Below are positions 27,571-36,606 of a stretch of DNA of 64,000 nt, piece after piece. The DNA is taken from contig NZ_LT977070.1 of NCBI RefSeq assembly GCF_900250075.1, positions 2,364,734 through 2,428,733 of the forward strand, read 5' to 3'. A program made the position numbers and the translations under genes. This stretch comes from Cupriavidus taiwanensis (GTDB lineage: Bacteria > Pseudomonadota > Gammaproteobacteria > Burkholderiales > Burkholderiaceae). The stretch's first letter is position 1. Each line of letters opens with the position of its first letter. The notes beneath the pieces were generated by a model. That model had not been told where the DNA came from and did no database searches. It was given only the letters and a program-made list of their open reading frames with translations.

Positions 27571-28812
27571 CTACGCCGCGGCGGGGACGCGCCGCTCCAT
27601 GCTCAGCATCGACCAGGCATAGATCACCAGCCCGCCAAGCGCCAGCAGCAGGCCGACCCAGCCGGTCGATTCCCAGCCGAAGCCGGCGGCAATGGTCAGC
27701 CCGCCCAGCCACGCGCCCAGCGCATTGGCCAGGTTGAAGGCCGAATGGTTGAGCGCCGCCGCCAGCGTCTGCGCATCGCCGGCAACGTCCATCAGCCGGA
27801 TCTGCAGCGCCGGGCCCAGCGCCACGGCGGTGCCGACCAGCAGCACATTGAAGGCCGCCAGCCAGGCGTGCGACGCGGTCAAGGTAAAGGCGCCCAGCAC
27901 CAGCGCGGTCCAGACCAGCACCCCGCCCACCGTGGGCATCAGCGCCTTGTCGGCGAGCTTCGCGCCGGCCAGGTTGCCCGCCACCATGCCGATACCGAAC
28001 AGCGCCAGCACCACCGGGATGCCGGCCGCCGGCATATGCGCCAGCTCCAGCATGGTCGGCTTGATATAGCTGAACACCGAGAACATGCCGCCAAACCCGA
28101 TCGCGCCGATGCCCAGCGTCAGCCAGACCTGCTTGCGCCCGAGCGCGGACAACTCGCGCAGCGGACTGGCACGCCGGTCGGCCGGCACGAACGGCACCCA
28201 GCGCCATACCAGCAACGCCGTCAGCGCGCCGAGCGCGCCTACGATCACGAAGGCCGAACGCCAGCCCAGCCAGGTGCCGACCGCGGCCGCGATCGGCACG
28301 CCGACCAGCGTGGCGGTGGTCAGGCCAAGCATCACCAGCCCCACCGCCTGCGCGCGCCGCTCGCGCGGGACCAGGCTGGCCGCGACCAGCGCCGCGACGC
28401 CGAAGTACGTACCGTGCGGAAAACCCGTGAGCAGGCGCGCCACCATCATCGACAGGTACGACGGCGCCAGCGCGCTGGCGATATTGCCGGCGGCAAACAC
28501 CGCCATCAGGGCAATCAGCAGGTTGCGCCGCGGCCAGCGTGCGCCCAGCACCGCCAGCAGCGGCGCGCCGACGACCACGCCGAGCGCATAGGCGCTGATC
28601 AGGTGGCCGGCTTGCGGGATCGAGATGCCGAGGTCGGTGGCGGCATCGGGCAGCAGGCCCATGATGACGAACTCGCCGGTGCCGATGGCGAAGCTGCCGA
28701 CCCCCAATGCCAGCAGCGGCAGCGGGCCGGACGGGTTGTGATCGCGGGAAGACAGGGAAGCGTCGGCGCCGCGGTCGGGATCCGCGGCGGATTGTGCATG
28801 TGGGGCGGCCAT
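27571..28812 (-). CDS. Major facilitator superfamily exporter (DHA1, AraJ/YdhP-like)
   Basis: 413 residues, twelve predicted helices. The segment GTGEFVIMGLLPDAATDLG near 45-63 is typical of the drug:H+ antiporter DHA1 branch that includes AraJ and purine/sugar exporters. Motif A-like GARWPRRN lies between helices 2 and 3. A charged, disordered N-terminal tail of about 28 residues precedes the first helix. It would export a small molecule across the inner membrane. ATG 28812 has no clear ribosome binding site. Substrate unknown. Confidence 0.85.
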   Translation of the reverse strand: MAAPHAQSAADPDRGADASLSSRDHNPSGPLPLLALGVGSFAIGTGEFVIMGLLPDAATDLGISIPQAGHLISAYALGVVVGAPLLAVLGARWPRRNLLIALMAVFAAGNIASALAPSYLSMMVARLLTGFPHGTYFGVAALVAASLVPRERRAQAVGLVMLGLTTATLVGVPIAAAVGTWLGWRSAFVIVGALGALTALLVWRWVPFVPADRRASPLRELSALGRKQVWLTLGIGAIGFGGMFSVFSYIKPTMLELAHMPAAGIPVVLALFGIGMVAGNLAGAKLADKALMPTVGGVLVWTALVLGAFTLTASHAWLAAFNVLLVGTAVALGPALQIRLMDVAGDAQTLAAALNHSAFNLANALGAWLGGLTIAAGFGWESTGWVGLLLALGGLVIYAWSMLSMERRVPAAA

Positions 28813-29001
28813 GTACAGGATTTGCAGGGTTCAACGAAATGCCGCCCGCTGACGGGCGAGGTAGTCCTCGCCTCTGATCGATCCAGCGTGCTCCTGTGCG
28901 GCGCGCAGGCCGTATTGTGCGGCAAAAACGTGAATCCTGCCGGCGCTGCCCCCGCACCCGCGGGACCGCGACGCGCCCGCCCCGGGCGCGGCATCCCGGC
29001 G

Positions 29002-29451
29002 CTATGGCTCGACGTCCTCGCCGAGGCTGGCCAGGTTTTGCTTGATCACCTCCAGCACCGCCGCCGTCATCACGGAACTGGAGACGCCGAACATCAGGAT
29101 GCCGTTGGCCGCCTCCAGCGGCCCCAGCAGGCGCCACGTGGAAGACATGACGATATCGCCATAGCCCAGCGTGGCAAAGTTGACGCCCGAGTGATACAGC
29201 GCGGTCGCGAAATCGGCGAACTCGCCCAGCAGCATGAAGAGGATGGCCCAGATCGCCATCTGGACGAAGTTGCCGCTCAGGGTCAGCACCATCACCACCG
29301 ACAGCAGCAGGATCTCCTGGCCCAGCGACAAGCGCCCGTGCCGCGCATGCTTGAAGCGCGCGTAGTAGCGCAGGCAGACGGCCACGAACACCGCCTGCAA
29401 CAGCAGGCAGACCAGCATCACGGGAACGCCGAGCGCCAGGTTGTGCAGCAT
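29002..29451 (-). CDS. Two-helix potassium-channel-like protein
   Basis: 149 residues. Two N-terminal hydrophobic segments, then a pore-loop region ending TLGYGDI (about 94-100), which matches the K+ selectivity filter TxGYGD, and a final helix before the acidic tail GEDVEP. It belongs with the ion-channel (Ion_trans_2) type proteins. ATG 29451 (MLHNLALG) has a good AAAGGGG ribosome binding site. An ATG five codons earlier (29466) overlaps the upstream stop as ATGA, so the start may be either. Last gene of the five-gene efflux operon; its role there is unexplained. Confidence 0.75.
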   Translation of the reverse strand: MLHNLALGVPVMLVCLLLQAVFVAVCLRYYARFKHARHGRLSLGQEILLLSVVMVLTLSGNFVQMAIWAILFMLLGEFADFATALYHSGVNFATLGYGDIVMSSTWRLLGPLEAANGILMFGVSSSVMTAAVLEVIKQNLASLGEDVEP

Positions 29452-29462
29452 GACCGCCCCTT

Positions 29463-30512
29463 TCATCCAGATAGTTGCCGCGCGTCGGGGGGCTGATCGA
29501 GCCATGCGACCATCAGCCAGGCATACAGCGTGACGCCGACAAACAGGGCCATGCGCACGGCAAAGGCGGTATAGACGTCCTTCCCGGCGGCGCTGTCCTG
29601 CACCGACTGGCCCAGCAGGATAATCAGGGTCACGAGGGTGTTGACCCAGAAGCCTGGCGGGTACCGCGACGGGCTCAGGCGATACAGCCTGCGCCCCACC
29701 AGCAGGCCAAACAGCAGCATCCACAGGAAGTACATCCACAAGTGCACGAACAGGCTGAGCGCGCCCCAGAACAGGATCGCCAGCACGCCGCCAAGCAGGG
29801 TCGACCCCAGCAGCTCCCGCCCCGCGCCGCGTGCCGAAGTAGTGCAGGTTTGCCGGCCCAGCGTGGCCGCCTTCATGATGACCGGCAGGTAGGCCGACGG
29901 ATCGTTCAGCGCCAGCAGGAATGCGGGCATGACCACCAGCGCGGCACGCAGCGCGATCCGGGCGGCCTGCTCTTCCGGCAGGTCCGGGGCTGCAGGCGGC
30001 GCGCCCGCGCCTGCGGGTTCGGGAAACAGCCAGTGGCCAAGCCCCAGCGCCATCAGGGCGACCAGCAGTCCCTTGACCAGCGCTTCGATCACCGTGACCG
30101 CCAGTCCGAAATCAAAGGTGCCCGCCGCCGAGATCATGGTCAGCCCCACCACCAGGAAGGTCGAGACCAGGCCGTTGCCGCCGCGCAATCCGTAGCGAAA
30201 GGCCAGGAACAGGCACAGGCCGACCAGCAGCACGCCACTGGCGGGGTAATGGCGCAGCAGGGGGATCAGCAGCAGGCCGATGCCGGTGGTCAGCATCACC
30301 ACCAGTGCCAGGCCCAGCCCCGCCCCGAGCGACATCGGCCGGTTGAGCGTCGCCAGCAGGAACACGCCGAGCACCGGCGCGATCATGGGCACCGGCAGGG
30401 CCAGTCCGAAGCTGATCGTCAGGCACAGCGCGGTGCCGCTGGCCAGGCGCAGGCAACGTCGGCTGCGTGGATCGCGCGCGGGCCATGGCGACGCCTGGCT
30501 GTCAGTAGACAT
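29463..30512 (-). CDS. FUSC/DUF2955-type inner-membrane transporter
   Basis: 349 residues with about ten hydrophobic segments in two halves joined by a proline/alanine-rich linker near 175-190. It resembles the aromatic-acid exporter/fusaric acid resistance group (DUF2955), which pumps weak acids with a HlyD-type adaptor. The conserved-looking RYPPGFWVNTL segment lies in the second half. It overlaps the adaptor gene by 11 bases, so the two are translated together. Inner-membrane component of the predicted tripartite pump. Confidence 0.78.
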   Translation of the reverse strand: MSTDSQASPWPARDPRSRRCLRLASGTALCLTISFGLALPVPMIAPVLGVFLLATLNRPMSLGAGLGLALVVMLTTGIGLLLIPLLRHYPASGVLLVGLCLFLAFRYGLRGGNGLVSTFLVVGLTMISAAGTFDFGLAVTVIEALVKGLLVALMALGLGHWLFPEPAGAGAPPAAPDLPEEQAARIALRAALVVMPAFLLALNDPSAYLPVIMKAATLGRQTCTTSARGAGRELLGSTLLGGVLAILFWGALSLFVHLWMYFLWMLLFGLLVGRRLYRLSPSRYPPGFWVNTLVTLIILLGQSVQDSAAGKDVYTAFAVRMALFVGVTLYAWLMVAWLDQPPDARQLSG

Positions 30513-31647
30513 AGGAAAGCCAGCTCATCAGGTACAGGAACAAGCGGCCCAGTGGGTTGAGCGGGTTGCCCTCGGTGGGAAACGCCATGACCTCGGCCTG
30601 CCCGCCCACGCGAATGCCGCGCAGGGGGGGAAACTCGCCGCGGTCGAGCTCGACAATGACCGGGAAGCGTTGCGCCGGGCGCAGCCAGTCACGACTGTTC
30701 TGCACCGTCGGCAGGCTGCCCGGCGGCGTGCTTGTCCCGGCGTTGACGCCGTAGCCGACGCTGCGCACCCGGCCTTTGAAGACCCTGCCCGGCAAGGCAT
30801 CCAGCACGATGGCAACCGGCGTGCCGGGCTCGACGCGGCCGAGGTTGTTTTCGGTCATTTCGGCGTTGATCCAGACATCATGGATGGCGATCAGCGTCAT
30901 GACCGGATTGCCGGCCGCGGCAAACTGGCCGACATCGGTGCGCAGGTCGGTGACCAGCCCGGCGGCGCGCGCCCGCACCTGCGTGTTGGCCAGGTCCAGC
31001 TCGGCCTTTTCCAGCGCCGCGGCGGCGCTGCGCAGCTTGGCGTTGTCTGCGTCGCTGCCGCCCTCCTGCTCGCGCGCACGCTGAACCTCGGCCCTGGCAG
31101 CGGCGACCTGGCTGACGGCCTGCTCCAGGCTGGCCCGCGCCACCTCCAGGCGCCGCAGCGAGATGGTGCCGGGGTCCTCGCGGTACAGCCGCTCGAGGCG
31201 CTCGCTATCCTGCCGCGCCTTGACTTCGTTGGCACGGGCCGCGCGCAGCGATGCCTGCGCCGACTCGATACCCGCCGTGCTGGCCCCGATCTGCCGGCGC
31301 GTCGACTCCAGATCGGCACGGGCGCGGTCCACCGCGATGCGGTATTGCTGCGGATCCACCTCGAACAGCACCGTGCCCGCCGCCACGTCCTGGTTGTTGC
31401 GCACGTGCACCTTGGTCACGCGGCCGGACACTTCCGCGGCCACCGGCACCACGAAGGCCTGCACCCGCGCCTGTTGGGTATACGGGGTCAGGCGGTCGGC
31501 CAGAAGGTACCAGGCGAGACTGATCACGATCAGCAGCAGCACCCAGCGCACGCCCTTCTTTGACGTGTCGGCGGCGGGCGGCGGCGGCGGCGGCGCGGGG
31601 GTCGGCGTAACCGTCGGCGTCGCGGAGGGCTGCGGGGTGTCGTTCAT
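30502..31647 (-). CDS. HlyD-family periplasmic adaptor of a tripartite efflux pump
   Basis: 381 residues. A proline-rich N-terminal cytoplasmic tail, one membrane helix (WVLLLIVISLAWYLL, about 35-49), a barrel-sandwich lipoyl half (VSGRVTKVHVRNNQDV), a long coiled-coil hairpin from about 110 to 230, and the returning lipoyl half. It bridges the DUF2955 pump and the outer-membrane channel. ATG 31647 is ten bases after the channel gene stop. It resembles the AaeA/EmrA group; the substrate is not readable. Confidence 0.9.
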   Translation of the reverse strand: MNDTPQPSATPTVTPTPAPPPPPPAADTSKKGVRWVLLLIVISLAWYLLADRLTPYTQQARVQAFVVPVAAEVSGRVTKVHVRNNQDVAAGTVLFEVDPQQYRIAVDRARADLESTRRQIGASTAGIESAQASLRAARANEVKARQDSERLERLYREDPGTISLRRLEVARASLEQAVSQVAAARAEVQRAREQEGGSDADNAKLRSAAAALEKAELDLANTQVRARAAGLVTDLRTDVGQFAAAGNPVMTLIAIHDVWINAEMTENNLGRVEPGTPVAIVLDALPGRVFKGRVRSVGYGVNAGTSTPPGSLPTVQNSRDWLRPAQRFPVIVELDRGEFPPLRGIRVGGQAEVMAFPTEGNPLNPLGRLFLYLMSWLSYVY

Positions 31648-31657
31648 CGGCACTCGC

Positions 31658-33199
31658 TCAGGGATTACCGTTGCCTGACCGGGAAACCGGCGCGGACCCT
31701 GGCTCGTCGAGCAGGGTTCCCCAGTCAGTACGTTGCCGCATCTGCTCGCGCGTGGCAGGGTCGAGCAGCGGCTGCTCGCTGGACCAGCCACCGCCGAGCG
31801 CCTTGTACACCGCGATCAGGTCACTGACGGCGTTGCTGCGGTTGACCACGTAGGCATCCTGCTGGGCCGCCAGCGCGCGCTGCGCATCCAGCACGCGCTG
31901 GAAGTCCGAGTAGCCCTCGCGGTAAAGCGCGTTGGCCAGCGTCAGCGAACGCCTCGCGGCCAGCGCGCTGTCACGCAGGATCTGCTCGCGCTCCAGCGCC
32001 TTGATCAGCGCGCTCGCGGCATCGTCGGCTTCGCGCGCCGCCTGCCGCACGGCATCCTGGTAGGCGACGATCAGCTGCTGCAGCCGGGCGTCCTGCACCC
32101 GCACGGTGTTCTTGATGCGGCCATAGTCGAACACATTCCAGCGCAGGCTCGGCCCGCCGACCAGCGCCAGGCTGTTGGGCGTGCCCGCCAGTGTGCTGGC
32201 GGACCAGACAATGCTGCCCAGCAGCGTCAGCGACGGATAGAGATCGGCCTCGGCCACACCGATCAGCGCCGATTGCGCGGCGATCTGCAACTCGGCGGCG
32301 CGGATATCCGGCCGGCGCTGCAGCAGGCTGGCGGGCACGTCCTGCAGCACGGCGCGATCGATCAGCGGAATCAGGCCTTCCTTGCCGGACAGCTCCGGCA
32401 ACTCCGGCAACGGCCCTGGCGGGCGGCCCACCAGCACCGCCAGGGCATTGCGGGTGCGCGTGATCTGGCTTTCGAATTCGGGGATGGTGCTCAGGGTGCC
32501 CAGGTACTGGGTCTTGGCTTGCTGCAGGTCGAGTTCGTCGGTCTCGCCGCTCTTGAACAGCCGCTCGGTGATTTCAAGGCTGCGCCGCTGCAGGGCCGCG
32601 TTGTCGCGGGCGATGCGCAGGCGTGCCTCGGCCGTGCGCAAGGCAAAGTAGGTCTCCGCGACTTGGGCGCGCAGCAGCACCAGCACATCCTCGCGGTTGG
32701 CGCGGGCCGCAAAGTAGGCGGCATCGGCGGACTCGATGGCGCGGCTGAAGCGCCCCCAGAAATCCAGCTCCCAGCCGATGTCGAAGCCCGCGCTGTATTG
32801 CCAGAAGCGATTGTTCTGAGGATTGCGGCCGCCGGCCTGCCGGCGCTCCGTGTACAGGACGTCGGCACTGGCCTGCTGCAATTGGGGGAATCGCCCGCTC
32901 TGGGCAATGCCCAGCTGGGCGCGCGCTTCCATTACGCGCAGGCCGGCAAGCTTCAGGCTGGCATTGTGGGCATCGGCTTCGGCGATCAGGCGTTCGAGTG
33001 CCGGGTCGCCGAAGACCTGCCACCACTCGCGGATGTCGGGCAGGGCTCGCTGCACCGTAGCCTGCTCGAGCGCCGGGCTGCGCCACTGCTGCGTCCACGG
33101 TTCCTGCTGCGGCTGGAAATCCGGCCCGAGGCGCGCGCAGCCCCCCACGCAGCACGCGGCGGCCAGCAATGCGCGCAGAGGACGGTGCCGGCGCGTCAT
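31658..33199 (-). CDS. Outer-membrane efflux lipoprotein, NodT/OprM (RND-type OMF) family
   Basis: 513 residues. Lipoprotein-type signal MTRRHRPLRALLAAACCVGGC gives an acylated N-terminus. The duplicated OMF domain is seen in the helices around ADAHNASLKLAGLRVMEARAQLGIAQSGRFP and again in YREGYSDFQRVLDAQRAL. It forms a trimeric channel through the outer membrane and periplasm. ATG 33199 is chosen because the lipobox must be near the N-terminus; in-frame sequence upstream is not used. It is 17 bases after the AI-2E-family gene. Confidence 0.92.
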   Translation of the reverse strand: MTRRHRPLRALLAAACCVGGCARLGPDFQPQQEPWTQQWRSPALEQATVQRALPDIREWWQVFGDPALERLIAEADAHNASLKLAGLRVMEARAQLGIAQSGRFPQLQQASADVLYTERRQAGGRNPQNNRFWQYSAGFDIGWELDFWGRFSRAIESADAAYFAARANREDVLVLLRAQVAETYFALRTAEARLRIARDNAALQRRSLEITERLFKSGETDELDLQQAKTQYLGTLSTIPEFESQITRTRNALAVLVGRPPGPLPELPELSGKEGLIPLIDRAVLQDVPASLLQRRPDIRAAELQIAAQSALIGVAEADLYPSLTLLGSIVWSASTLAGTPNSLALVGGPSLRWNVFDYGRIKNTVRVQDARLQQLIVAYQDAVRQAAREADDAASALIKALEREQILRDSALAARRSLTLANALYREGYSDFQRVLDAQRALAAQQDAYVVNRSNAVSDLIAVYKALGGGWSSEQPLLDPATREQMRQRTDWGTLLDEPGSAPVSRSGNGNP

Positions 33200-33216
33200 G
33201 GGCGGCCCGGATGGCT

Positions 33217-34320
33217 TCAGGTCTGTTGCTGGCTGCCAGGCTCGGTCTGCGGCGGCGGATCTTCCACCCATTGCCAGAACAGCTGATAGCCGACCGCCAG
33301 CACCACCGGGCCGATGAACAGGCCGATCACGCCGCCGGTCACCATCCCGCCCAGCGCGCCGATCAACACCACCGGCATCGGCACGTCGACGCCCCGCCCG
33401 AGCAACAGCGGCTTGAGCACGTTATCGGCCAGCCCCGCCACGAACACATAGATGGCGAAGACGATGGTGGCCACGCTGGCCCCTTCGCTGGCAAAGACAT
33501 AGATGATCACCGGCACGGTGATCAGCGTGGCCGGCAACTGCGCGATGCCCAGCAGCAGCACCACCAGGGCCAGCACGCCCGCAGCCGGGACACCCTTGAC
33601 CACGAAGGCAACGCCGACCAGCAGCATCTGGATAAAGGCGATGCCGACCACGCCCTGGGCCACCGCGCGAATGGTCGCCGTGCATAGCGAGGCGATGCGC
33701 TGGCCGCGCTCGGGGCCAAAGACACGCGCGGCAATCTGCACGGCGCTGCGGTTGCCGGCCTCGCCGTAGGCCATGAAGATGCCCCCGATGATCAGGGCGA
33801 AGACGAATATCAGCAGCCCCTTGCCGATGCCGGCGGCGGCGGCGAGCACGGCCAGGCTGATTTCCCGCACCTGGGGCGCGTGGTTCTGGATCACGCCGGT
33901 GAGGTCGGAGGCGGCCTGCAGCCAGATGTCGTACAGGCGCTGGCCCACCAGCGGCCAGCTGGCGACCGACTCGGCCGGTGGCGGAATATGCAAGCCTTCT
34001 TTCCTGACCATGGCCATGGCACTGGCCACCGAGTCGACCATGGCGGCGCCCAGCAGGTATGCCGGCAGCGCGATGATGGCAATCGCGGCCAGGACGATCA
34101 GCGTGGCGGCGCGTCCGTCCTTGTTGCCCAGCTTGCCCCTGAGCCGGACCTGCAGCGGATAGATGGTCACGGCAAGGATCACCGACCAGACAATGAGGTC
34201 GAGAAAGGGCCGGAATATCTGGAAGCAGAAGATCGCCAGCACCGCGATCAGCCCCGCGCGGATCAGCACATCGAGCAGTCCGCGCGACAGCAAGCGCTCC
34301 GAAGTTGGCGTAGGCATCAT
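33217..34320 (-). CDS. AI-2E family (PerM/YdiK-type) membrane transporter
   Basis: 367 residues with about eight hydrophobic helices arranged as two pairs at each end and a long amphipathic middle, as in the AI-2E exporter superfamily. The C-terminal GALGGMVTGGVIGLFIGPVVLAVGY is the most conserved-looking part. Members transport varied substrates, including Na+/H+ exchange in some, so the name does not imply quorum sensing. ATG 34320 or the adjacent 34317 starts the protein. It heads the five-gene operon. Confidence 0.85.
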   Translation of the reverse strand: MMPTPTSERLLSRGLLDVLIRAGLIAVLAIFCFQIFRPFLDLIVWSVILAVTIYPLQVRLRGKLGNKDGRAATLIVLAAIAIIALPAYLLGAAMVDSVASAMAMVRKEGLHIPPPAESVASWPLVGQRLYDIWLQAASDLTGVIQNHAPQVREISLAVLAAAAGIGKGLLIFVFALIIGGIFMAYGEAGNRSAVQIAARVFGPERGQRIASLCTATIRAVAQGVVGIAFIQMLLVGVAFVVKGVPAAGVLALVVLLLGIAQLPATLITVPVIIYVFASEGASVATIVFAIYVFVAGLADNVLKPLLLGRGVDVPMPVVLIGALGGMVTGGVIGLFIGPVVLAVGYQLFWQWVEDPPPQTEPGSQQQT

Positions 34321-34619
34321 CGCTTGTCTCCCTGCAGATCACCACCAAGACCCAGGACCGGCAACCTTGCCGCCGCGCATTCGGCAGGTCAGGTTAAGTA
34401 CTGACCGCTTGGACGGATGAAATCCAGTCTAGATGAGGGGTGAGGCCCGGACAACCTCAAAAGGTATGCCTATCGCTACATGGCATCCATGCGTTGCGAT
34501 ATGGCTTGGCGACTGGCCTTGGACAACCCATGGGAAACCGCAGGATGGCGCCGGGATGATCTCGGCGAAGCGGCAGGGACTGGACCCGGGACGATTCGGC
34601 GACCCGAATCCATGGGCTT

Positions 34620-34696
34620 TGGCGCGTCCTAGAGGATTCGAACCTCTGACCGCTCGCTTAGAAGGCGAGTGCTCTATCCAACTGAGCTAAGGACGC
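34620..34696 (-). tRNA. tRNA-Arg (UCU)
   Basis: 77 nt with CCA. Acceptor GCGTCCT pairs with AGGACGC; anticodon TCT. No repeated 3' tRNA fragment was seen nearby, so there is no sign of an integrated element. The 299 bases between it and the AI-2E gene show nothing I can name. Confidence 0.97.
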
Positions 34697-34706
34697 GAAG
34701 GCGTGC

Positions 34707-34737
34707 ATTCTACCGCAGCGCCCGGCCGCGGTGACAA
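34707..34737 (-). promoter_or_regulatory. Promoter of tRNA-Arg
   Basis: On the minus strand, TTGTCA (34737-34732), a 19-base spacer and TAGAAT (34712-34707), eleven bases before the tRNA. Confidence 0.6.
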
Positions 34738-34747
34738 GCGATGCGCC

Positions 34748-36013
34748 TCAGGACGCGGCGCGGGGCTGGCCGCGCGTGACATAGCGGCCGGCGCCGGCGG
34801 AGTCGGAGGCCGATTCACCTGCATCGCTGCCCGCCGGGTGCAGCGACACGCAGTTGCGTCCCTTCAGCTTGGCGTCATACAGCGCGCGGTCCGCGCGGCG
34901 CATCAGCGCATCGGCGCCCTCGCCGGGCTGGCGCGCGGCCACGCCGATGCTGACGGTATAGGCAATCGGATCGGGTTCCGACGGGCACGGCGTGGCGCGC
35001 ACCGCCGTGGCCAGCCGCAGGCAGGCAAGCCGGCCGGTTTCCAGCGCGGTATCCGGCATCACGATGGCGAATTCCTCGCCGCCCAGGCGCCCCGCCAAGT
35101 CGCCGTGTCCGAGCGTCTTGCGTAACAGGCCGGCAAAGTGCCGCAGCACGCTGTCGCCGGCCAGGTGGCCATAGACATCGTTGATCGCCTTGAAGTGATC
35201 GAGGTCGACAAACGCGACCGTCATCGGCTTGCGCTGCCGCTCGGCCTGCAGGCAGGCGGCCTCCAGTTCCTCCCAGAAGGCGCCGCGCAGCAGCACATCG
35301 GTCAGGTCGTCGTGCCGCGCGCGCCGCTCCAGCATGCGGCGCAGCCGGTCGTGCGCCATCAGCGCAAAGCTGACCGACACCCCGACCAGGGCAAAGACGT
35401 TGAAGATGGCCAGCTCGCCGTCCCACGGCATCGGCCGCGGCCAGGCGCCGCCCTGCGCCAGCGCCGCCAGCGGCCGCAACACGGTCCAGGCATTGATGGC
35501 CGCCGCGGCGATCACGATCGCCGCCAGCGACCACGCCGCCAGCCGGCCGGTGCCGCGCGTGGCCGGCACCGCCGGCACCACGCTGCGCGCGAGATCCAGC
35601 AGCAGCACGATATGGCAGGCGCTCAGCACCGGCGCCAGATCGGGCAGCACCACCGTCGTGGCCAGGTAGCGTGGCGCCAGGTCGCCCCAGGCCACCGCTG
35701 CCGCGGCCGCCAGGTTCAGCCCCAGCAGGCCCGCGGCACGGCCCGGCCGTTGCGCAAAGTGCCGCGCGCCCACTGCCATCACCGAAAGCGCGGCAAGCAG
35801 CGCCAGGTCGGTCGACTCCGGCACCAGCCACATCGGCCGCAATGCCTGCACCGCCGCCAGCGCCGCGGCAAAGGCCGCCAGCACGCTGCCCAGCGCCCAG
35901 GATGTCAGGCCGCTGCGCTCCATGCCCGACGACCGGCGCAACACCACGCAAACCACCGCCATCTGCAAGGCAAACAGCCCCGCGATGAGCACAACCACGT
36001 GCGACTGAAACAT
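34748..36013 (-). CDS. Membrane-bound diguanylate cyclase (GGDEF family)
   Basis: 421 residues: about six N-terminal transmembrane helices (to roughly residue 235), then a GGDEF domain with active site GGEEF at 311-315 and substrate region DLDHFKAINDVYGH. It should make cyclic di-GMP at the inner membrane in response to a signal read by the membrane part. The product-inhibition site RxxD five residues before GGEEF reads GHGD, so its arginine is missing. ATG 36013 (MFQSHVVVL) is chosen because it begins the first helix. Monocistronic. Confidence 0.88.
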   Translation of the reverse strand: MFQSHVVVLIAGLFALQMAVVCVVLRRSSGMERSGLTSWALGSVLAAFAAALAAVQALRPMWLVPESTDLALLAALSVMAVGARHFAQRPGRAAGLLGLNLAAAAAVAWGDLAPRYLATTVVLPDLAPVLSACHIVLLLDLARSVVPAVPATRGTGRLAAWSLAAIVIAAAAINAWTVLRPLAALAQGGAWPRPMPWDGELAIFNVFALVGVSVSFALMAHDRLRRMLERRARHDDLTDVLLRGAFWEELEAACLQAERQRKPMTVAFVDLDHFKAINDVYGHLAGDSVLRHFAGLLRKTLGHGDLAGRLGGEEFAIVMPDTALETGRLACLRLATAVRATPCPSEPDPIAYTVSIGVAARQPGEGADALMRRADRALYDAKLKGRNCVSLHPAGSDAGESASDSAGAGRYVTRGQPRAAS

Positions 36014-36387
36014 CTTTATTCCCGTCCAAGGCAAGCAGCGGCGCTCCGCATGCCACCGCTCTTCCCTGCATGTTTTGCCGATCCTGTGCCGGATCGTTTT
36101 GATCGAATGCCGCACCTCCTGTTTCAGGCCGCCCGTGCCGCCATTTGGCGAACGCAGACAGACCGAGCCGCTCGCCCAGGGCGGGGAGCGCCGTTCTTGT
36201 TGTGGTGATCAGGTCAGTCCGGAAGGAACTACGCGAAACCGGGCGTTCCCAACAGCACGCCGGTCGGACTGGAGCGGTGTGCGGATTATCGCAGCGCGCA
36301 AACCCAAGTCAAGACAAAGCGCCCCCGCCAGAAGGGGGAGCATCGCGGCGCACCCGGCGGGCCCGAACCCACCGGCATCGACGCACA

Positions 36388-36417
36388 TTGACCGTGGCTT
36401 GCCAACGCGGCTACAAT
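36388..36417 (+). promoter_or_regulatory. Promoter of tRNA-Pro
   Basis: TTGACC (36388-36393), an 18-base spacer and TACAAT (36412-36417), ten bases before the tRNA. Nothing else was recognised in the gap 36014-36426. Confidence 0.7.
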
Positions 36418-36426
36418 GGCCGGCTT

Positions 36427-36503
36427 CGGAGCGTAGCGCAGCCTGGTAGCGCATCTGATTTGGGATCAGAGGGTCGTAGGTTCGAATCCTATCGCTCCGA
36501 CCA
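36427..36503 (+). tRNA. tRNA-Pro (UGG)
   Basis: 77 nt with CCA. Acceptor CGGAGCG pairs with CGCTCCG; anticodon TGG. A terminator follows. Confidence 0.97.
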
Positions 36504-36521
36504 GAAATACCCAGTGGAAAC

Positions 36522-36556
36522 AACGGCCTGGATCGGAAGATCCAGGCCGTTTTTCT
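36522..36556 (+). terminator. Terminator of tRNA-Pro
   Basis: AACGGCCTGGATC (36522-36534) pairs with GATCCAGGCCGTT (36539-36551) around GGAA, followed by TTTCTTTT. Confidence 0.88.
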
Positions 36557-36606
36557 TTTCGGGCCAGTTTGCGCAAAGGCAGCCATGCAGCGCTTGCGAC
36601 GCCCTG

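Noticed and set aside
33217..34320. Autoinducer-2 export or quorum-sensing role for the AI-2E family gene
   Set aside because: The family name covers many transporters with other substrates, and no luxS or receptor gene is in the window.
34433..34690. 85-residue plus-strand open frame before tRNA-Arg
   Set aside because: It runs into the antisense of the tRNA, lacks a ribosome binding site and matches no known protein pattern.
34620..34696. tRNA-Arg as an attachment site of an integrated element covering the efflux operon
   Set aside because: No integrase and no direct repeat of the tRNA 3' end were seen at the far side; composition matches the rest of the window.
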